Positions 47,861 through 56,123 of a stretch of DNA of 64,000 nt are shown here, piece by piece (within the stretch, counting starts at the first letter, position 1; each line of letters begins with the position of its first letter). Origin of the DNA: Caldichromatium japonicum (GTDB lineage Bacteria > Pseudomonadota > Gammaproteobacteria > Chromatiales > Chromatiaceae). The notes under the pieces are model-generated. The model ran no database searches. It saw only the letters and a list, made by a program, of their open reading frames with translations, and had not been told where the DNA came from. The stretch spans positions 2,242,501-2,306,500 of the forward strand of contig NZ_CP048029.1 of NCBI RefSeq assembly GCF_011290485.1, read 5' to 3'. The position numbers and the translations under genes are program-made.

Positions 47861-48793
47861 ATGCATCTAATCCGCGGTTTGCACAATCTGCGCCCCGAGG
47901 ACCGCGGCTGCGTGGCGACCATCGGCAACTTCGATGGGGTGCATCGCGGCCATCGCGCCGTCTTTCAGCGCCTTCTGGCCGAGGGCCGAGCGTATGGCCT
48001 GCCGGCGACCGTGATCACCTTCGAGCCCCAGCCGCTCGAGTTCTTCGCCCCGCATGCTGCCCCCGCGCGTCTGACCCGGCTGCGCGAAAAGCTCAAAGCC
48101 CTGCGCGCCTGTGGCATCGAGCGGGTCATGGTACTCGAGTTCGGGGCACGGTTGGCAGCGATGGAGGCCGACACCTTTGTCGAGCGTCTGCTGATCGAGG
48201 GACTAGGGGTACGTTTTCTCTTGGTTGGGGATGACTTTCGCTTTGGCCGCAAACGGCGCGGGGATGTTGCGCTATTGCACGCGATGGGCCAGACCGCCGG
48301 CTTTGCGGTCGCCAGCCTCCCCACCATCCATGATGCAGGTGAGCGGATCAGCAGTACCCGCATCCGCGAGCTCTTGGCGCGGGGGGATCTCGCTCAGGCC
48401 AGGCAACTTCTTGGCCGACCCTATAGCCTTGAGGGGCGGGTGATACACGGTGACAAACGCGGGCGCGCGCTCGGCTTTCCTACCGCTAATATCGCGCTGC
48501 ATCGGCGGGTGAGCCCGGTGCAAGGGGTCTTTGCCGTCTGGGTGCATGGGGTGGGGACGCGGCCCTGGCCTGGGGTCGCCAATATCGGTACCCGCCCTAC
48601 TCTTAGCGGTAGCATAGCGCGGCTCGAGGTCCATCTCTTCGACCTCGACCGAATCCTCTATGGCCGGCATCTCGAGGTCGAGCTGGCACTGCGCCTGCGT
48701 GATGAGCAGCGGTTCGATTCGCTGGAGACGCTCAAAGACCAGATCCGGCGCGATGTCCAGACGGCGCGGGCGTTTTTGTCAGGGCTCAGATAG
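47861..48793 (+). CDS. ribF: bifunctional riboflavin kinase / FMN adenylyltransferase
   Basis: Makes FMN and FAD from riboflavin. 310 residues. The N-terminal adenylyltransferase domain has ATIGNFDGVHRGHRAVFQ near 19 and SSTRIRELLARGDL near 162. The C-terminal kinase domain has GRVIHGDKRGRALGFPTANI near 188 and GVANIGTRPTL near 238. It lies between inverted IS630 copies C and D, cut off from its usual murJ/ileS neighbours. Confidence 0.96.
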   Translation: MHLIRGLHNLRPEDRGCVATIGNFDGVHRGHRAVFQRLLAEGRAYGLPATVITFEPQPLEFFAPHAAPARLTRLREKLKALRACGIERVMVLEFGARLAAMEADTFVERLLIEGLGVRFLLVGDDFRFGRKRRGDVALLHAMGQTAGFAVASLPTIHDAGERISSTRIRELLARGDLAQARQLLGRPYSLEGRVIHGDKRGRALGFPTANIALHRRVSPVQGVFAVWVHGVGTRPWPGVANIGTRPTLSGSIARLEVHLFDLDRILYGRHLEVELALRLRDEQRFDSLETLKDQIRRDVQTARAFLSGLR

Positions 48794-48811
48794 GGTGCAT
48801 AGCGCGCACCG
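48791..48811. repeat. REP-like palindrome, partial copy
   Basis: TAGGGTGCATAGCGCGCACCG, a shortened member of the GTAGGGTGCGCA family, overlapping the ribF stop codon. Confidence 0.5.
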
Positions 48812-48859
48812 CGCTCATCGCGTATCCCGAGATGGAGCGGTGACGTCTCGGCGGCATAA

Positions 48860-49931
48860 TTATTGATCCGAAACCAATGAACTTGTATTACGCGGCATCA
48901 TGAAGCTTGGGATGCTGGAAGTAGCGCATGATGCGTTGGGGGGAATTGAGAAGGCGGCGCAGGTGGCTGACGGTCGCCTTCTTCAGATCGCCCTTGGCGC
49001 GGGAGGGCGCCTGCGCGGTGATGATGGCCTTGAGCATCTCGTTGGGGTTCAGTGCTGGGCTGTAGGGGGGGAGGGAGGAGGCCTCGATTTGATTGGCGCA
49101 TGCAGCCAGCCACGCCTTGACCGGCTTGGTGTGATGCACGTGCAGGTTGTCGAGGATGAGGAAGATCTTCTTGCCCCTGGCGTCCTTGACGAGCCGCTTC
49201 ATGAAGTCGATCAGGATGTCGGCGTTCATCGCCCCCGCGAACGCCTTCCAAGGCACCTTGCCGCGGTTGGTCAGCGTCGAGATCACCGACAGGCCTTCGC
49301 GACGGTGCGTGACGCGAATCTCGGGCGTCTTGATCGCCGGCGCATAAGAGCGCCCGCGCACCTCGTCCGAGCGCAACCCCGTTTCATCGCCCCAGTGGAT
49401 TTCGGCGCCCTCGGCCTTGGCGCGCCGGGCAATGTCCGGGTAGGTCTCCTCAAGCCATGTCTTGCCCGCCGGCGGGCTTTGCTCATAGGCGCGCCGAATC
49501 GGTTTCTGGGGCGTCAATCCCCAGCGCGCCATGTACTTGCCCTCCCCCTGCGGCCTGAGCTCGATGCCAAAACAGCCGAGGATCAACTGCCGCACCGCCT
49601 GCCGGCTCCACAGCGCAAACGGCAGCTTCAGCTCATCCGGTGTCCCGTCGCACATGAGCTTGCGTATCTGGGCGTCCTGCTCCGCCAACAGCGCCCGCTT
49701 CTCACCCACCTTTCCTTGAGCCCTTGGGCCCCTTCGCGCCCATAGCCTTTGCAGATGTCGAACACCCCTGCGCCCAACAATCCCCTCTGCGCGCCTATCG
49801 CTTCATACCTCCAGCCACGCCGCCGCTCTTCGCGTGCCGCAAACGACAGCAATCTCATGTCTCGTCTTTCCATGCCCACGACATCAGGACAGCTCACTCA
49901 ATTTCAAAAGCATGTGTTTCTTAATCAATAA
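48860..49931 (-). mobile_element. IS630-family insertion sequence, copy D
   Basis: About 1.07 kb, the longest copy. Inverted ends TTATTGATCCGAAACCAATG and, at the right, CATGTGTTTCTTAATCAATAA. TA flanks both TTGAT termini, as expected of IS630 (TA target duplication). Orientation is opposite to copy C. Confidence 0.92.
48888..49897 (-). pseudogene. IS630 transposase, copy D, frameshifted
   Basis: The N-terminal part (49628-49897; M-E-R-R-D-M-R-L-L start, reading into GAQGLKERWVR) and the main catalytic part (48888-49709) are in different frames. The frameshift position matches copy B, implying that B and D descend from an already frameshifted element or use a programmed shift. DDE motifs are complete. 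Apart from the frame change it is the most intact copy. Confidence 0.85.
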
Positions 49932-49972
49932 GCCGGCGAGATACCGGCGCTCCAAACGACGGTAAGGCGTTT

Positions 49973-49993
49973 GGGGTGCGCAATGCGCACCCC
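49973..49993. repeat. REP-like palindrome
   Basis: GGGGTGCGCA-A-TGCGCACCCC: perfect 10-bp arms, in the 80-bp gap between IS630 copy D and the lipase maturation factor gene. Confidence 0.75.
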
Positions 49994-50010
49994 TATAGGC
50001 TTTTTTACCG

Positions 50011-51822
50011 ATGGCGATGCCTGCAGAGGTCGTGCTTTCCAAAGCTCATGCATCCGGCAGTTACCAGCTCGTCGCCTGGGCTTTTTTGCGCGCGCTGGGT
50101 CTTATCTATACCGCAGCATTCGTCTCGCTCGCTGTCCAGATCCTTGGGCTTGCGGGCAGCCAGGGGATCTATCCCCTGACCGAGCAGCTCCAATGGGCCA
50201 GGGCACAATATGGCGAGCTGGGTTGGCTTGCCTATCCTTCGTTATTTTGGTTGGCCGCGGGCGATTGGCCCTTGTGTATCGTCGCCTGGGGCGGCGTGGT
50301 CTGTGGTCTGTTATTGACGGCCTGGCCTTGGATCAGCGAGCCCAATAGGGTAGGCAACCTGGCGGTTGCCCACGGATCAGCGGGCGCCAGTAAGCACGAT
50401 GTGTCCGCCCTCCCATCTTCGCTTTCCATTCCGGCGAAGACCGGAATCCAGAAACATCACGCAGAACGTGTCCCACCGACCCTTTTAACATGGGTCCTCC
50501 TGCGGCTCAGGCGCTCAGGATCCTGGGGCGAACGGGCGTTATTGGGATTGCTCTATCTCGGTTATCTCAGCCTGGTCCAGGCGGGGCAGGTGTTCACCAA
50601 TTTCCAGTGGGACTTTTTGCTGCTCGAGGCAGGGTTCTTGGCCCTCTTCCTGCCAGGGGCAAGGCTGGTCCCTCGATCCGACGGGGTTCCAGGGTGCAAT
50701 GCAGACAGTGCGCCGGCCCACCCCGTGCCAGCACTGCCTGATCCGAGCGGGCGGGTCTTTGGATGGCCCAACCTATCCGCTGCCGTAGGCCATGCAATGC
50801 GTGCCCTCCAAGGCACCCCGCTGATCGTCTGGCTTTTTCGCTGGCTGCTCTTTCGCCTGCGGTTTGAATCTGGGCTTGCCAAGTTATTTTCAGGCGATCC
50901 CAGTTGGCGCGATCTGACTGCGGTCGAGCATTATCTCGAGACCCAGCCGCTACCCCACATCGGGGCCTGGTATGCGCATCAGCTCCCCGATTGGGCATTG
51001 CGGCTAGGAACTGCAGGGACCATCCTGGTCGAGATGATTTTGCCTATTTTCATCCTGATGCCTCGCCCTTGGCGCCTGACCGCAGCCTGGGCCACTATCC
51101 TCTGGCAGGTCCTGATCATCGCCACCAGCAACCACAATTTCTTTAATCTGCTCACCATCGTCCTGTGCTTGTTTCTGTTCGAGGATCGGGACCTGGCATG
51201 GCTGGACCGCAGTCTGAGTGTAGTGGGGTGTGCATTGCGCAGCCTACGCCCTTCGGCGGCTGCTGCAGGAGGGCACACAATGCGCTGGTCCTTGTTACCC
51301 GCATTGACGTTTCTGGCCGCCCTGGTCCTGGTCCCCTTGAGCCTCATCCATGCCGCCGAGCTTATCTGGCGGCGCCCGCTTGAGCCGCTGAGCGGTTGGA
51401 CGGTTTGGCTCGATCGGTTTTATATCGCCAACCGTTATCACGTCTTTGCCGAGGTCCCTAAGGTTCGCCTCGAGGTCCAGGTCGAGGTCAGCGCAGACGG
51501 AAAAGACTGGGAGGAGCTCGATTTTCGCTATCGGCCAGACCGCCTAGATCAGCCCCCGCGTTGGGCCATCCCGCACCAGCCGCGCCTGGATTGGCTGATC
51601 TGGTTTGTGCCCCAGCACCCACTGTTTCTAGAGCCATACGCGCGGTTTGTCGAGCGGCTGCAAGTGGGTTCAGGGCCGGTGATTCGCCTGCTCGCCCGCC
51701 CGCCTTTGGGAGGTGGACCAGTGCGTTTTGTGCGCCTAAAGCTCTGGCGCTATCGATTCACGGGCCCCGAGGAACAGGGGGCGACGGGTCAATGGTGGCG
51801 GCGCGAGTCTCTAGGACCCTGA
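50011..51822 (+). CDS. lipase maturation factor family membrane protein
   Basis: 603 residues, LMF1 family, several membrane helices. Marks: YQLVAWAFLRALGLIYTAAFVSL near the N-terminus, GQVFTNFQWDFLLLEAGFLALFLP near 195, RFESGLAKLFSGDPSWRDLTAVEHYLETQPLP near 285, ATSNHNFFNLLT near 371 and, in the C-terminal soluble part, FVPQHPLFLEPYARFVERL. In animals LMF1 matures lipases in the ER; the bacterial role is unknown. Two hydrophilic loops (about 115-150 and 405-430) are encoded by palindromic repeat DNA in frame (50350-50447 and near 51220-51250). They lengthen the protein without stops. Confidence 0.88.
   Translation: MAMPAEVVLSKAHASGSYQLVAWAFLRALGLIYTAAFVSLAVQILGLAGSQGIYPLTEQLQWARAQYGELGWLAYPSLFWLAAGDWPLCIVAWGGVVCGLLLTAWPWISEPNRVGNLAVAHGSAGASKHDVSALPSSLSIPAKTGIQKHHAERVPPTLLTWVLLRLRRSGSWGERALLGLLYLGYLSLVQAGQVFTNFQWDFLLLEAGFLALFLPGARLVPRSDGVPGCNADSAPAHPVPALPDPSGRVFGWPNLSAAVGHAMRALQGTPLIVWLFRWLLFRLRFESGLAKLFSGDPSWRDLTAVEHYLETQPLPHIGAWYAHQLPDWALRLGTAGTILVEMILPIFILMPRPWRLTAAWATILWQVLIIATSNHNFFNLLTIVLCLFLFEDRDLAWLDRSLSVVGCALRSLRPSAAAAGGHTMRWSLLPALTFLAALVLVPLSLIHAAELIWRRPLEPLSGWTVWLDRFYIANRYHVFAEVPKVRLEVQVEVSADGKDWEELDFRYRPDRLDQPPRWAIPHQPRLDWLIWFVPQHPLFLEPYARFVERLQVGSGPVIRLLARPPLGGGPVRFVRLKLWRYRFTGPEEQGATGQWWRRESLGP
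50350..50373. repeat. palindrome inside the LMF coding sequence
   Basis: GTAGGCAACC-tggc-GGTTGCCCAC, 10-bp arms with one mismatch, translated within a loop not needed by the family alignment. Confidence 0.6.
50428..50447. repeat. IPAKTGIQ-type palindrome inside the LMF coding sequence
   Basis: ATTCCGG-cgaaga-CCGGAAT. Read in frame it gives S-I-P-A-K-T-G-I-Q, the familiar peptide signature of a widespread proteobacterial repetitive palindrome when it lands in a gene. Confidence 0.75.
51220..51250. repeat. REP-like (GTAGGGTGCGCA family) copy inside the LMF gene
   Basis: GTAGtgGGGTGTGCATTGCGCAGCCTACG in frame in the LMF gene, encoding part of a Cys/Arg/Ser/Pro loop (VVGCALRSLRPS) between two membrane segments. 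Confidence 0.55.
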
Positions 51823-51833
51823 ATGTTGTAGGT

Positions 51834-51859
51834 GTAAGGTGCGTACCGCGCACCCTATG
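51834..51859. repeat. REP-like palindrome
   Basis: GTAAGGTGCGTACCGCGCACCCTATG, in the 97-bp gap between the convergent LMF and FNR genes. Confidence 0.65.
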
Positions 51860-51919
51860 TTGCGGCGCGCACCACCCCCACCTACGCCCTTAGTCATAGA
51901 TCATCTCGGACCAGCGCCC

Positions 51920-52750
51920 CTATTCGATCATGCGCTGTTTGAGTTGTTTCCAATCGTCTTCGCTTCCAGCCTGTTTAGTCATCACCCGCTCGAAGGCCGG
52001 GATGACTTTGCTTAGGCCCGACAGAAAGACATGGGTGTTGGGCTCCTGCATCAGGCGCCAGGCCTCGGCGGCGTGTTTCCGCAGACCCATTTCGAGCGCC
52101 TGAGATGAGGTCATCAGCGGGCGGGTCCCCAGGGCACGGAAGGCGCGGAAGGTCTTTTGGTCGTAATAATTGGCGAGGTCCGTCTGCTCGTCATTGGCAT
52201 ACATGAGGTCCAGGCCGCTGTGACCGCCATAGAATAGGCGTACCTGACCCTTCCAGTCGCCGCGCCGTTCATAGATCAATTGCACGAAGGCGCGGAAGGG
52301 CGCAATCCCCGTGCCGGTGCCGATCATGAGCAGGTTGGCGCGATTGTCGAGCGGGATGCGGAAGGGGCTCGGATAAGGGCCGCTGATGGTGATCTGATCG
52401 CCGACCTTGGCGTCGCAAAGATAATTGGAAGCGATGCCGGGGTAGCGTTCACCGCTGACCTCATCGAGATAGAAACAGCGCCGCACCAGGATCTCGAGAT
52501 GCACCCCGCTGCCGACAGGGACGTTGCGCGCATTGGCGATCGAATAGCGGCGGATATGGAGGTCATTGCCGAAGGGATGCGGCCCTGGGACAAAGACCCC
52601 GATGGACTGGCCTTCGACAAACTGAAAGGCGGGGTCCAAGACCTCCAAGGTGATGTGGCGCACCTCATCGGTGGTCTCTGGGGTGATGCGTTGGGTGGCC
52701 TTGATGACCGCAGGGGCCGTCGGACCGAGATAGGTGATTTCTTGAGCCAT
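51920..52750 (-). CDS. ferredoxin-NADP(+) reductase
   Basis: FAD enzyme exchanging electrons between ferredoxin/flavodoxin and NADP(H). 276 residues from the ATG at 52748-52750, which overlaps the upstream small gene's stop (ATGA). The FAD motif IRRYSIANA is near 83, the second flavin loop near 140 and the NADP-binding MIGTGTGIAPFRAFV near 150; the C-terminal FLSGLSKVIPAFERVMTKQAG follows. It is the last gene of the rnf-nifJ operon, suggesting that it links NADPH to the same ferredoxin pool used by Rnf and NifJ. Confidence 0.9.
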   Translation of the reverse strand: MAQEITYLGPTAPAVIKATQRITPETTDEVRHITLEVLDPAFQFVEGQSIGVFVPGPHPFGNDLHIRRYSIANARNVPVGSGVHLEILVRRCFYLDEVSGERYPGIASNYLCDAKVGDQITISGPYPSPFRIPLDNRANLLMIGTGTGIAPFRAFVQLIYERRGDWKGQVRLFYGGHSGLDLMYANDEQTDLANYYDQKTFRAFRALGTRPLMTSSQALEMGLRKHAAEAWRLMQEPNTHVFLSGLSKVIPAFERVMTKQAGSEDDWKQLKQRMIE

Positions 52751-53040
52751 CAGTTCATTCCTGTCAAGGAAACGCCGCCCAGTCGGTGGGCTTGTTCGGG
52801 GGATTGCGGGCCTATACCTGCCTTGGCCACAGCATGAGCGAGTGGAGCCGGCTCGCCAGCGTTGGGTTGAGGGCAGCCGCCGGCGGGGGATTGCCGACAG
52901 CATGCGCAACCGCCCTCGGGATTGCGGAAGGGCCCGAGCTGGGGGTAACGGGCCTGAAAACGGGCGTAGAGCGACTCGATCCAGACCCAGCCGGCGAGCA
53001 CCGCGAAGACAACCAAGGGGGCCAGCAGCAGCTTAACCAT
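52750..53040 (-). CDS. small membrane protein with Cys cluster, NqrM/DUF539-like
   Basis: 96 residues from the ATG at 53038-53040 (M-V-K-L-L-L-A-P). One N-terminal membrane helix (LLLAPLVVFAVLAGWVWI) is followed by a cysteine cluster (GGCACCRQSPAGGCPQ) and a loose polar tail. The layout resembles NqrM, which inserts the membrane Fe site of Na+-NQR; Rnf has a related Fe site between RnfA and RnfE. It overlaps rnfA upstream and FNR downstream. The role in Rnf maturation is inference from layout and position; sequence similarity to NqrM is only in the Cys cluster. Confidence 0.6.
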   Translation of the reverse strand: MVKLLLAPLVVFAVLAGWVWIESLYARFQARYPQLGPFRNPEGGCACCRQSPAGGCPQPNAGEPAPLAHAVAKAGIGPQSPEQAHRLGGVSLTGMN

Positions 53041-53623
53041 GGCTGCTCCCCAGACCCGCAAACCCCATGAAGGCTAGAGACAAAAGACCGGCCAACATCA
53101 ATGTCAGGGCCGCGCCCTGGCTGACCTCAGGCAGGCGGGCAAGCGCCAGCCGCTCGCGCAGGCCGGCCATCAGCATCAGCGCTAAGGTAAAGCCTGCGCC
53201 TGCGCCTGCTGTATAGACCAGGCTCTGGATCAGGTTGTATTCCTTGGTGGTCTGAAAGAGTGCGACCCCCAGGATGGCGCAATTGGTGGTGATGAGCGGC
53301 AAGAAGATGCCCAGCGAGTGAAAGAGCGCGGGGCTCGTCTTTTTGATGAACATCTCCACAAGCTGGACAACCGAGGCGATGACCGCGATGTAGCAGATGA
53401 GCCTTAGGAACTCGAGCTCGAGGGTGGTGAGCACCCAATTGATCCCATGGGCGGAGAGCGAGCTCACCAGCATCACGAACATGGTCGCCAGCCCCATGTT
53501 CCAGGCCATCTCCTTCTTGGCCGAGACCCCGAGAAACGGACAGATCCCGAGGAACATGGCGAGCACGAAGTTATTGACCAGGGCGGCATTGAGAAAGATG
53601 AGCGGCAAGGGCTCAGCGTGCAT
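53033..53623 (-). CDS. rnfA: electron transport complex subunit RnfA
   Basis: 196 residues, six membrane helices. Marks: LVNNFVLAMFLGICPFLGVS near 16, IASVVQLVEMFIKKTSPALFHSLGIFLPLITTNCAILG near 82-119. The conserved Cys in GICPF and TNCAI provide, with RnfE, the membrane iron site. It overlaps rnfE by 11 bases. Confidence 0.96.
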   Translation of the reverse strand: MHAEPLPLIFLNAALVNNFVLAMFLGICPFLGVSAKKEMAWNMGLATMFVMLVSSLSAHGINWVLTTLELEFLRLICYIAVIASVVQLVEMFIKKTSPALFHSLGIFLPLITTNCAILGVALFQTTKEYNLIQSLVYTAGAGAGFTLALMLMAGLRERLALARLPEVSQGAALTLMLAGLLSLAFMGFAGLGSSHG

Positions 53624-54284
53624 GGGCGGCGGCTCCGTTTGTCACGGCTACCTGACGTGCACGGCGCAGATGCAGCCAGTTGAACAACAACAGCCAACCT
53701 CCGAGCACAAAGAATCCGCCCGGCGGCAAGGCCATGATCACCCAGGGCTGAAAACCCTCGGGAAAGAGTGCAATACCCAACAGGGTCCCCTGGCCCAAGA
53801 CCTCGCGCACCGTACCGAGCGCAAGAAGCGCCAAGGTGAACCCTAGCCCCATCCCCAGGCTGTTGACCAGGGTGGTATGCAGTCGTTGCTTGGAGGCATA
53901 GGCCTCGGCGCGCCCGAGGATCACACAATTGACCACGATGAGCTGGATGAAAGCCCCTAGCGCCGCATAGAGCTCGAGGCTGATCGCCTGGATCGCATAA
54001 TCGACCAGGGTGACGAAGGTGGCGATGATGACGATATAGCTCGCGATCCGCACCTGTTTTGGGATCAAATGGCGCAGCATCGAGACCAATAGGCTCGAGC
54101 AGACCAGGACGAAGGTGGTCGCCAGACCCATAGCGAGCGCATTGAGGGTAGTGTTGGTCACCGCGAGTACCGGACACATCCCAAGCAGCATGGCAAAGAC
54201 AGGATTTTCCTGCCACAGCCCGCGCAGAAAGGTATCCGGAGTGAGCCTTTCATAAGTCGGTGGGGACAAGATGGAGTCTGACAT
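53613..54284 (-). CDS. rnfE: electron transport complex subunit RnfE
   Basis: 223 residues from the ATG at 54282-54284, six membrane helices, paralogue of RnfA. Marks: WQENPVFAMLLGMCPVLAVTNTTLNALAMGLATTFVL near 28 and LIVVNCVILGRAEAYASK near 117, with the Cys in GMCP and VNCV. Confidence 0.96.
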   Translation of the reverse strand: MSDSILSPPTYERLTPDTFLRGLWQENPVFAMLLGMCPVLAVTNTTLNALAMGLATTFVLVCSSLLVSMLRHLIPKQVRIASYIVIIATFVTLVDYAIQAISLELYAALGAFIQLIVVNCVILGRAEAYASKQRLHTTLVNSLGMGLGFTLALLALGTVREVLGQGTLLGIALFPEGFQPWVIMALPPGGFFVLGGWLLLFNWLHLRRARQVAVTNGAAAHAR

Positions 54285-54326
54285 GTCTATCAAAACTTGC
54301 TGTACAGGTTAGGGCTGTGTACCCAA

Positions 54327-55064
54327 CTAGAAACCAGTCCCCGGCTGACCGTTCCTCGCCCCTACTAGAGATGCATCTAGGGTCAGGCGGTCGAGATGAC
54401 GTTCGATTGCAGGTACGGCGCGGTTGGCCGCGCTATCCGCGGCGCGGGCCAGGGCGCGCGAGGAGATGGTCGCCCCCGCGATGGCGTCGATCTGCCAGGG
54501 TTCGGTCTTGGTACCGTGCCGCACGGCGACGATCGGATGGGCGAGCGCCGTGCCCTCGGCGTTCAGACGTGCATCGAGCGATTTGAAATTCTCCAGAAAC
54601 TCAGGGTCGAAGCCGAGCTTGTCGCCAAACCCCGGGGTCTCATTGGAACGCAAGATCCGACTGGCCGTAATGCACCGGCAGGCGGGGCGATAGGCAAACA
54701 TCGCCTGCACCGGCCCAGCATAGCCTGGACCTGAACCGATGATCGCCACCCCCACCAGTTCTCCGGCAGCGTCATAGGCGGCATAGAGAGAGTCAGCGCC
54801 TGGACCCGAAGGTGCCTCCTCGAGACCGTTGCTGGTCAGACGCAGGGTGCGAAAGCCTGTAGCCCCAGGCAAGACCTCGAAGACCGCCCGTTCGGTGCGC
54901 AAGCGCTGTTGTTCGGCGATGAGCGGAGCGGTGAATTGATCAACCAGGGCCACCGCGAGTCCTGCCAAAAGCGCCACCCCGCCGAGCGCCAGCAGCATGC
55001 GCAGGAAGAGGGTATCCTGGGGGGCAGCGCCATCCGGGTGGCCTTCAGTCGAAATTGCGCTCAT
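54327..55064 (-). CDS. rnfG: electron transport complex subunit RnfG
   Basis: 245 residues from the ATG at 55062-55064, overlapping the rnfD stop by 4 bases. One N-terminal helix (MLLALGGVALLAGLAVALV) anchors a periplasmic FMN-binding domain. The covalent FMN threonine is in the motif AIAGATISSRAL near 200, and SNETPGFGDKLG near 149 is typical. Confidence 0.94.
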   Translation of the reverse strand: MSAISTEGHPDGAAPQDTLFLRMLLALGGVALLAGLAVALVDQFTAPLIAEQQRLRTERAVFEVLPGATGFRTLRLTSNGLEEAPSGPGADSLYAAYDAAGELVGVAIIGSGPGYAGPVQAMFAYRPACRCITASRILRSNETPGFGDKLGFDPEFLENFKSLDARLNAEGTALAHPIVAVRHGTKTEPWQIDAIAGATISSRALARAADSAANRAVPAIERHLDRLTLDASLVGARNGQPGTGF

Positions 55065-56110
55065 CGGCCTTGCCTCGATTGTTTTGCTCCATACACCCGT
55101 GGTTGGGTCCAATCCGAGATCAAGGGGCCTAGGGCATTGGCGAGCAGGATGGCATACATCACCCCCTCGACGAGTCCCCCAAACAGCCGGATGATCACTG
55201 TGAGGATCCCGATCAATAGCCCATAGATCACCACCCCCCAGGTCGTCACTGGCGAGGCCACCATATCGCTGGCCATGAACCAGGCCCCCAGCATCAGCCC
55301 GCCCGCACAGAGGACGAACCAGGGGCTAGGATAGAGGGTCGGATCGATCAGCCAAAAAGGCAGCGCGCTCAGGATTGCCCCCGCCATGACGCTGACCGGG
55401 ATGCGCCAATCGAGCATCCGCTGCCAAGCCAGCCACAGCCCGCAGAGCAGGATCAAGAGGGCTGAGGTCTCGCCCGCTGAGCCGGTGACCGTGCCCGCAA
55501 AGAGGTCCCAGACGGGGGTCTCCACATGCTGGAATCGTTGCAATGCCAATGGGGTCGCGCCGCTCCAGCCATCGAATCCAAGACCCGCCACCCACTGATC
55601 GACAGGGATGGGTTGCATGAAGGGCGGGGTCAGGGTTGAGGGGATAGGCTCGACAAACCGCCCAGGGGCGAAGGGTGGGGTCCAGGTGGTGATGGCCGTG
55701 GGGAAGGCTGCCTGAACGAAGGCGCGCCCGATCAGGGCGGGGTTCATGACGTTATAGCCCAACCCGCCAAACAGCCACTTGCCAAGCGCCACGCCAATGA
55801 ATGCCGCCACCGCCGCCATCCACAGCGGAAAACCGGGGGGCAGGGTCAAGGCGAGCAAGATCCCGGTGATGATCACAGACCCATCGCGCAGGCTGTTGCC
55901 CTTGCCTGCGGCACGCGCCAGCGCCCATTCTGTCAGGACCGATACGGCGGTGGTGGTGACAAGCAGCAATAGGGCGCTCAGGCCAAACTGCCAGACCGAC
56001 CAACCGGCGATCGGCAGCAGGGCCAGGATCACGCCGCGCATGATCTGCTCGACGGTCAGTACCCGGTTGAGATGCGGGGAGGTACGGATCGCGATGCCTC
56101 GATTCGCCAT
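55061..56110 (-). CDS. rnfD: electron transport complex subunit RnfD
   Basis: 349 residues from the ATG at 56108-56110, about nine to ten membrane helices. The covalent FMN site is DGWSGATPLALQRF near 182. Other marks: SPHLNRVLTVEQIMRGVILALLP near the N-terminus, GGLGYNVMNPALIGRAF near 119 and DMVASPVTTWGVVIYG near 283. Confidence 0.95.
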   Translation of the reverse strand: MANRGIAIRTSPHLNRVLTVEQIMRGVILALLPIAGWSVWQFGLSALLLLVTTTAVSVLTEWALARAAGKGNSLRDGSVIITGILLALTLPPGFPLWMAAVAAFIGVALGKWLFGGLGYNVMNPALIGRAFVQAAFPTAITTWTPPFAPGRFVEPIPSTLTPPFMQPIPVDQWVAGLGFDGWSGATPLALQRFQHVETPVWDLFAGTVTGSAGETSALLILLCGLWLAWQRMLDWRIPVSVMAGAILSALPFWLIDPTLYPSPWFVLCAGGLMLGAWFMASDMVASPVTTWGVVIYGLLIGILTVIIRLFGGLVEGVMYAILLANALGPLISDWTQPRVYGAKQSRQGR

Positions 56111-56123
56111 GTCGCACCTTGCC

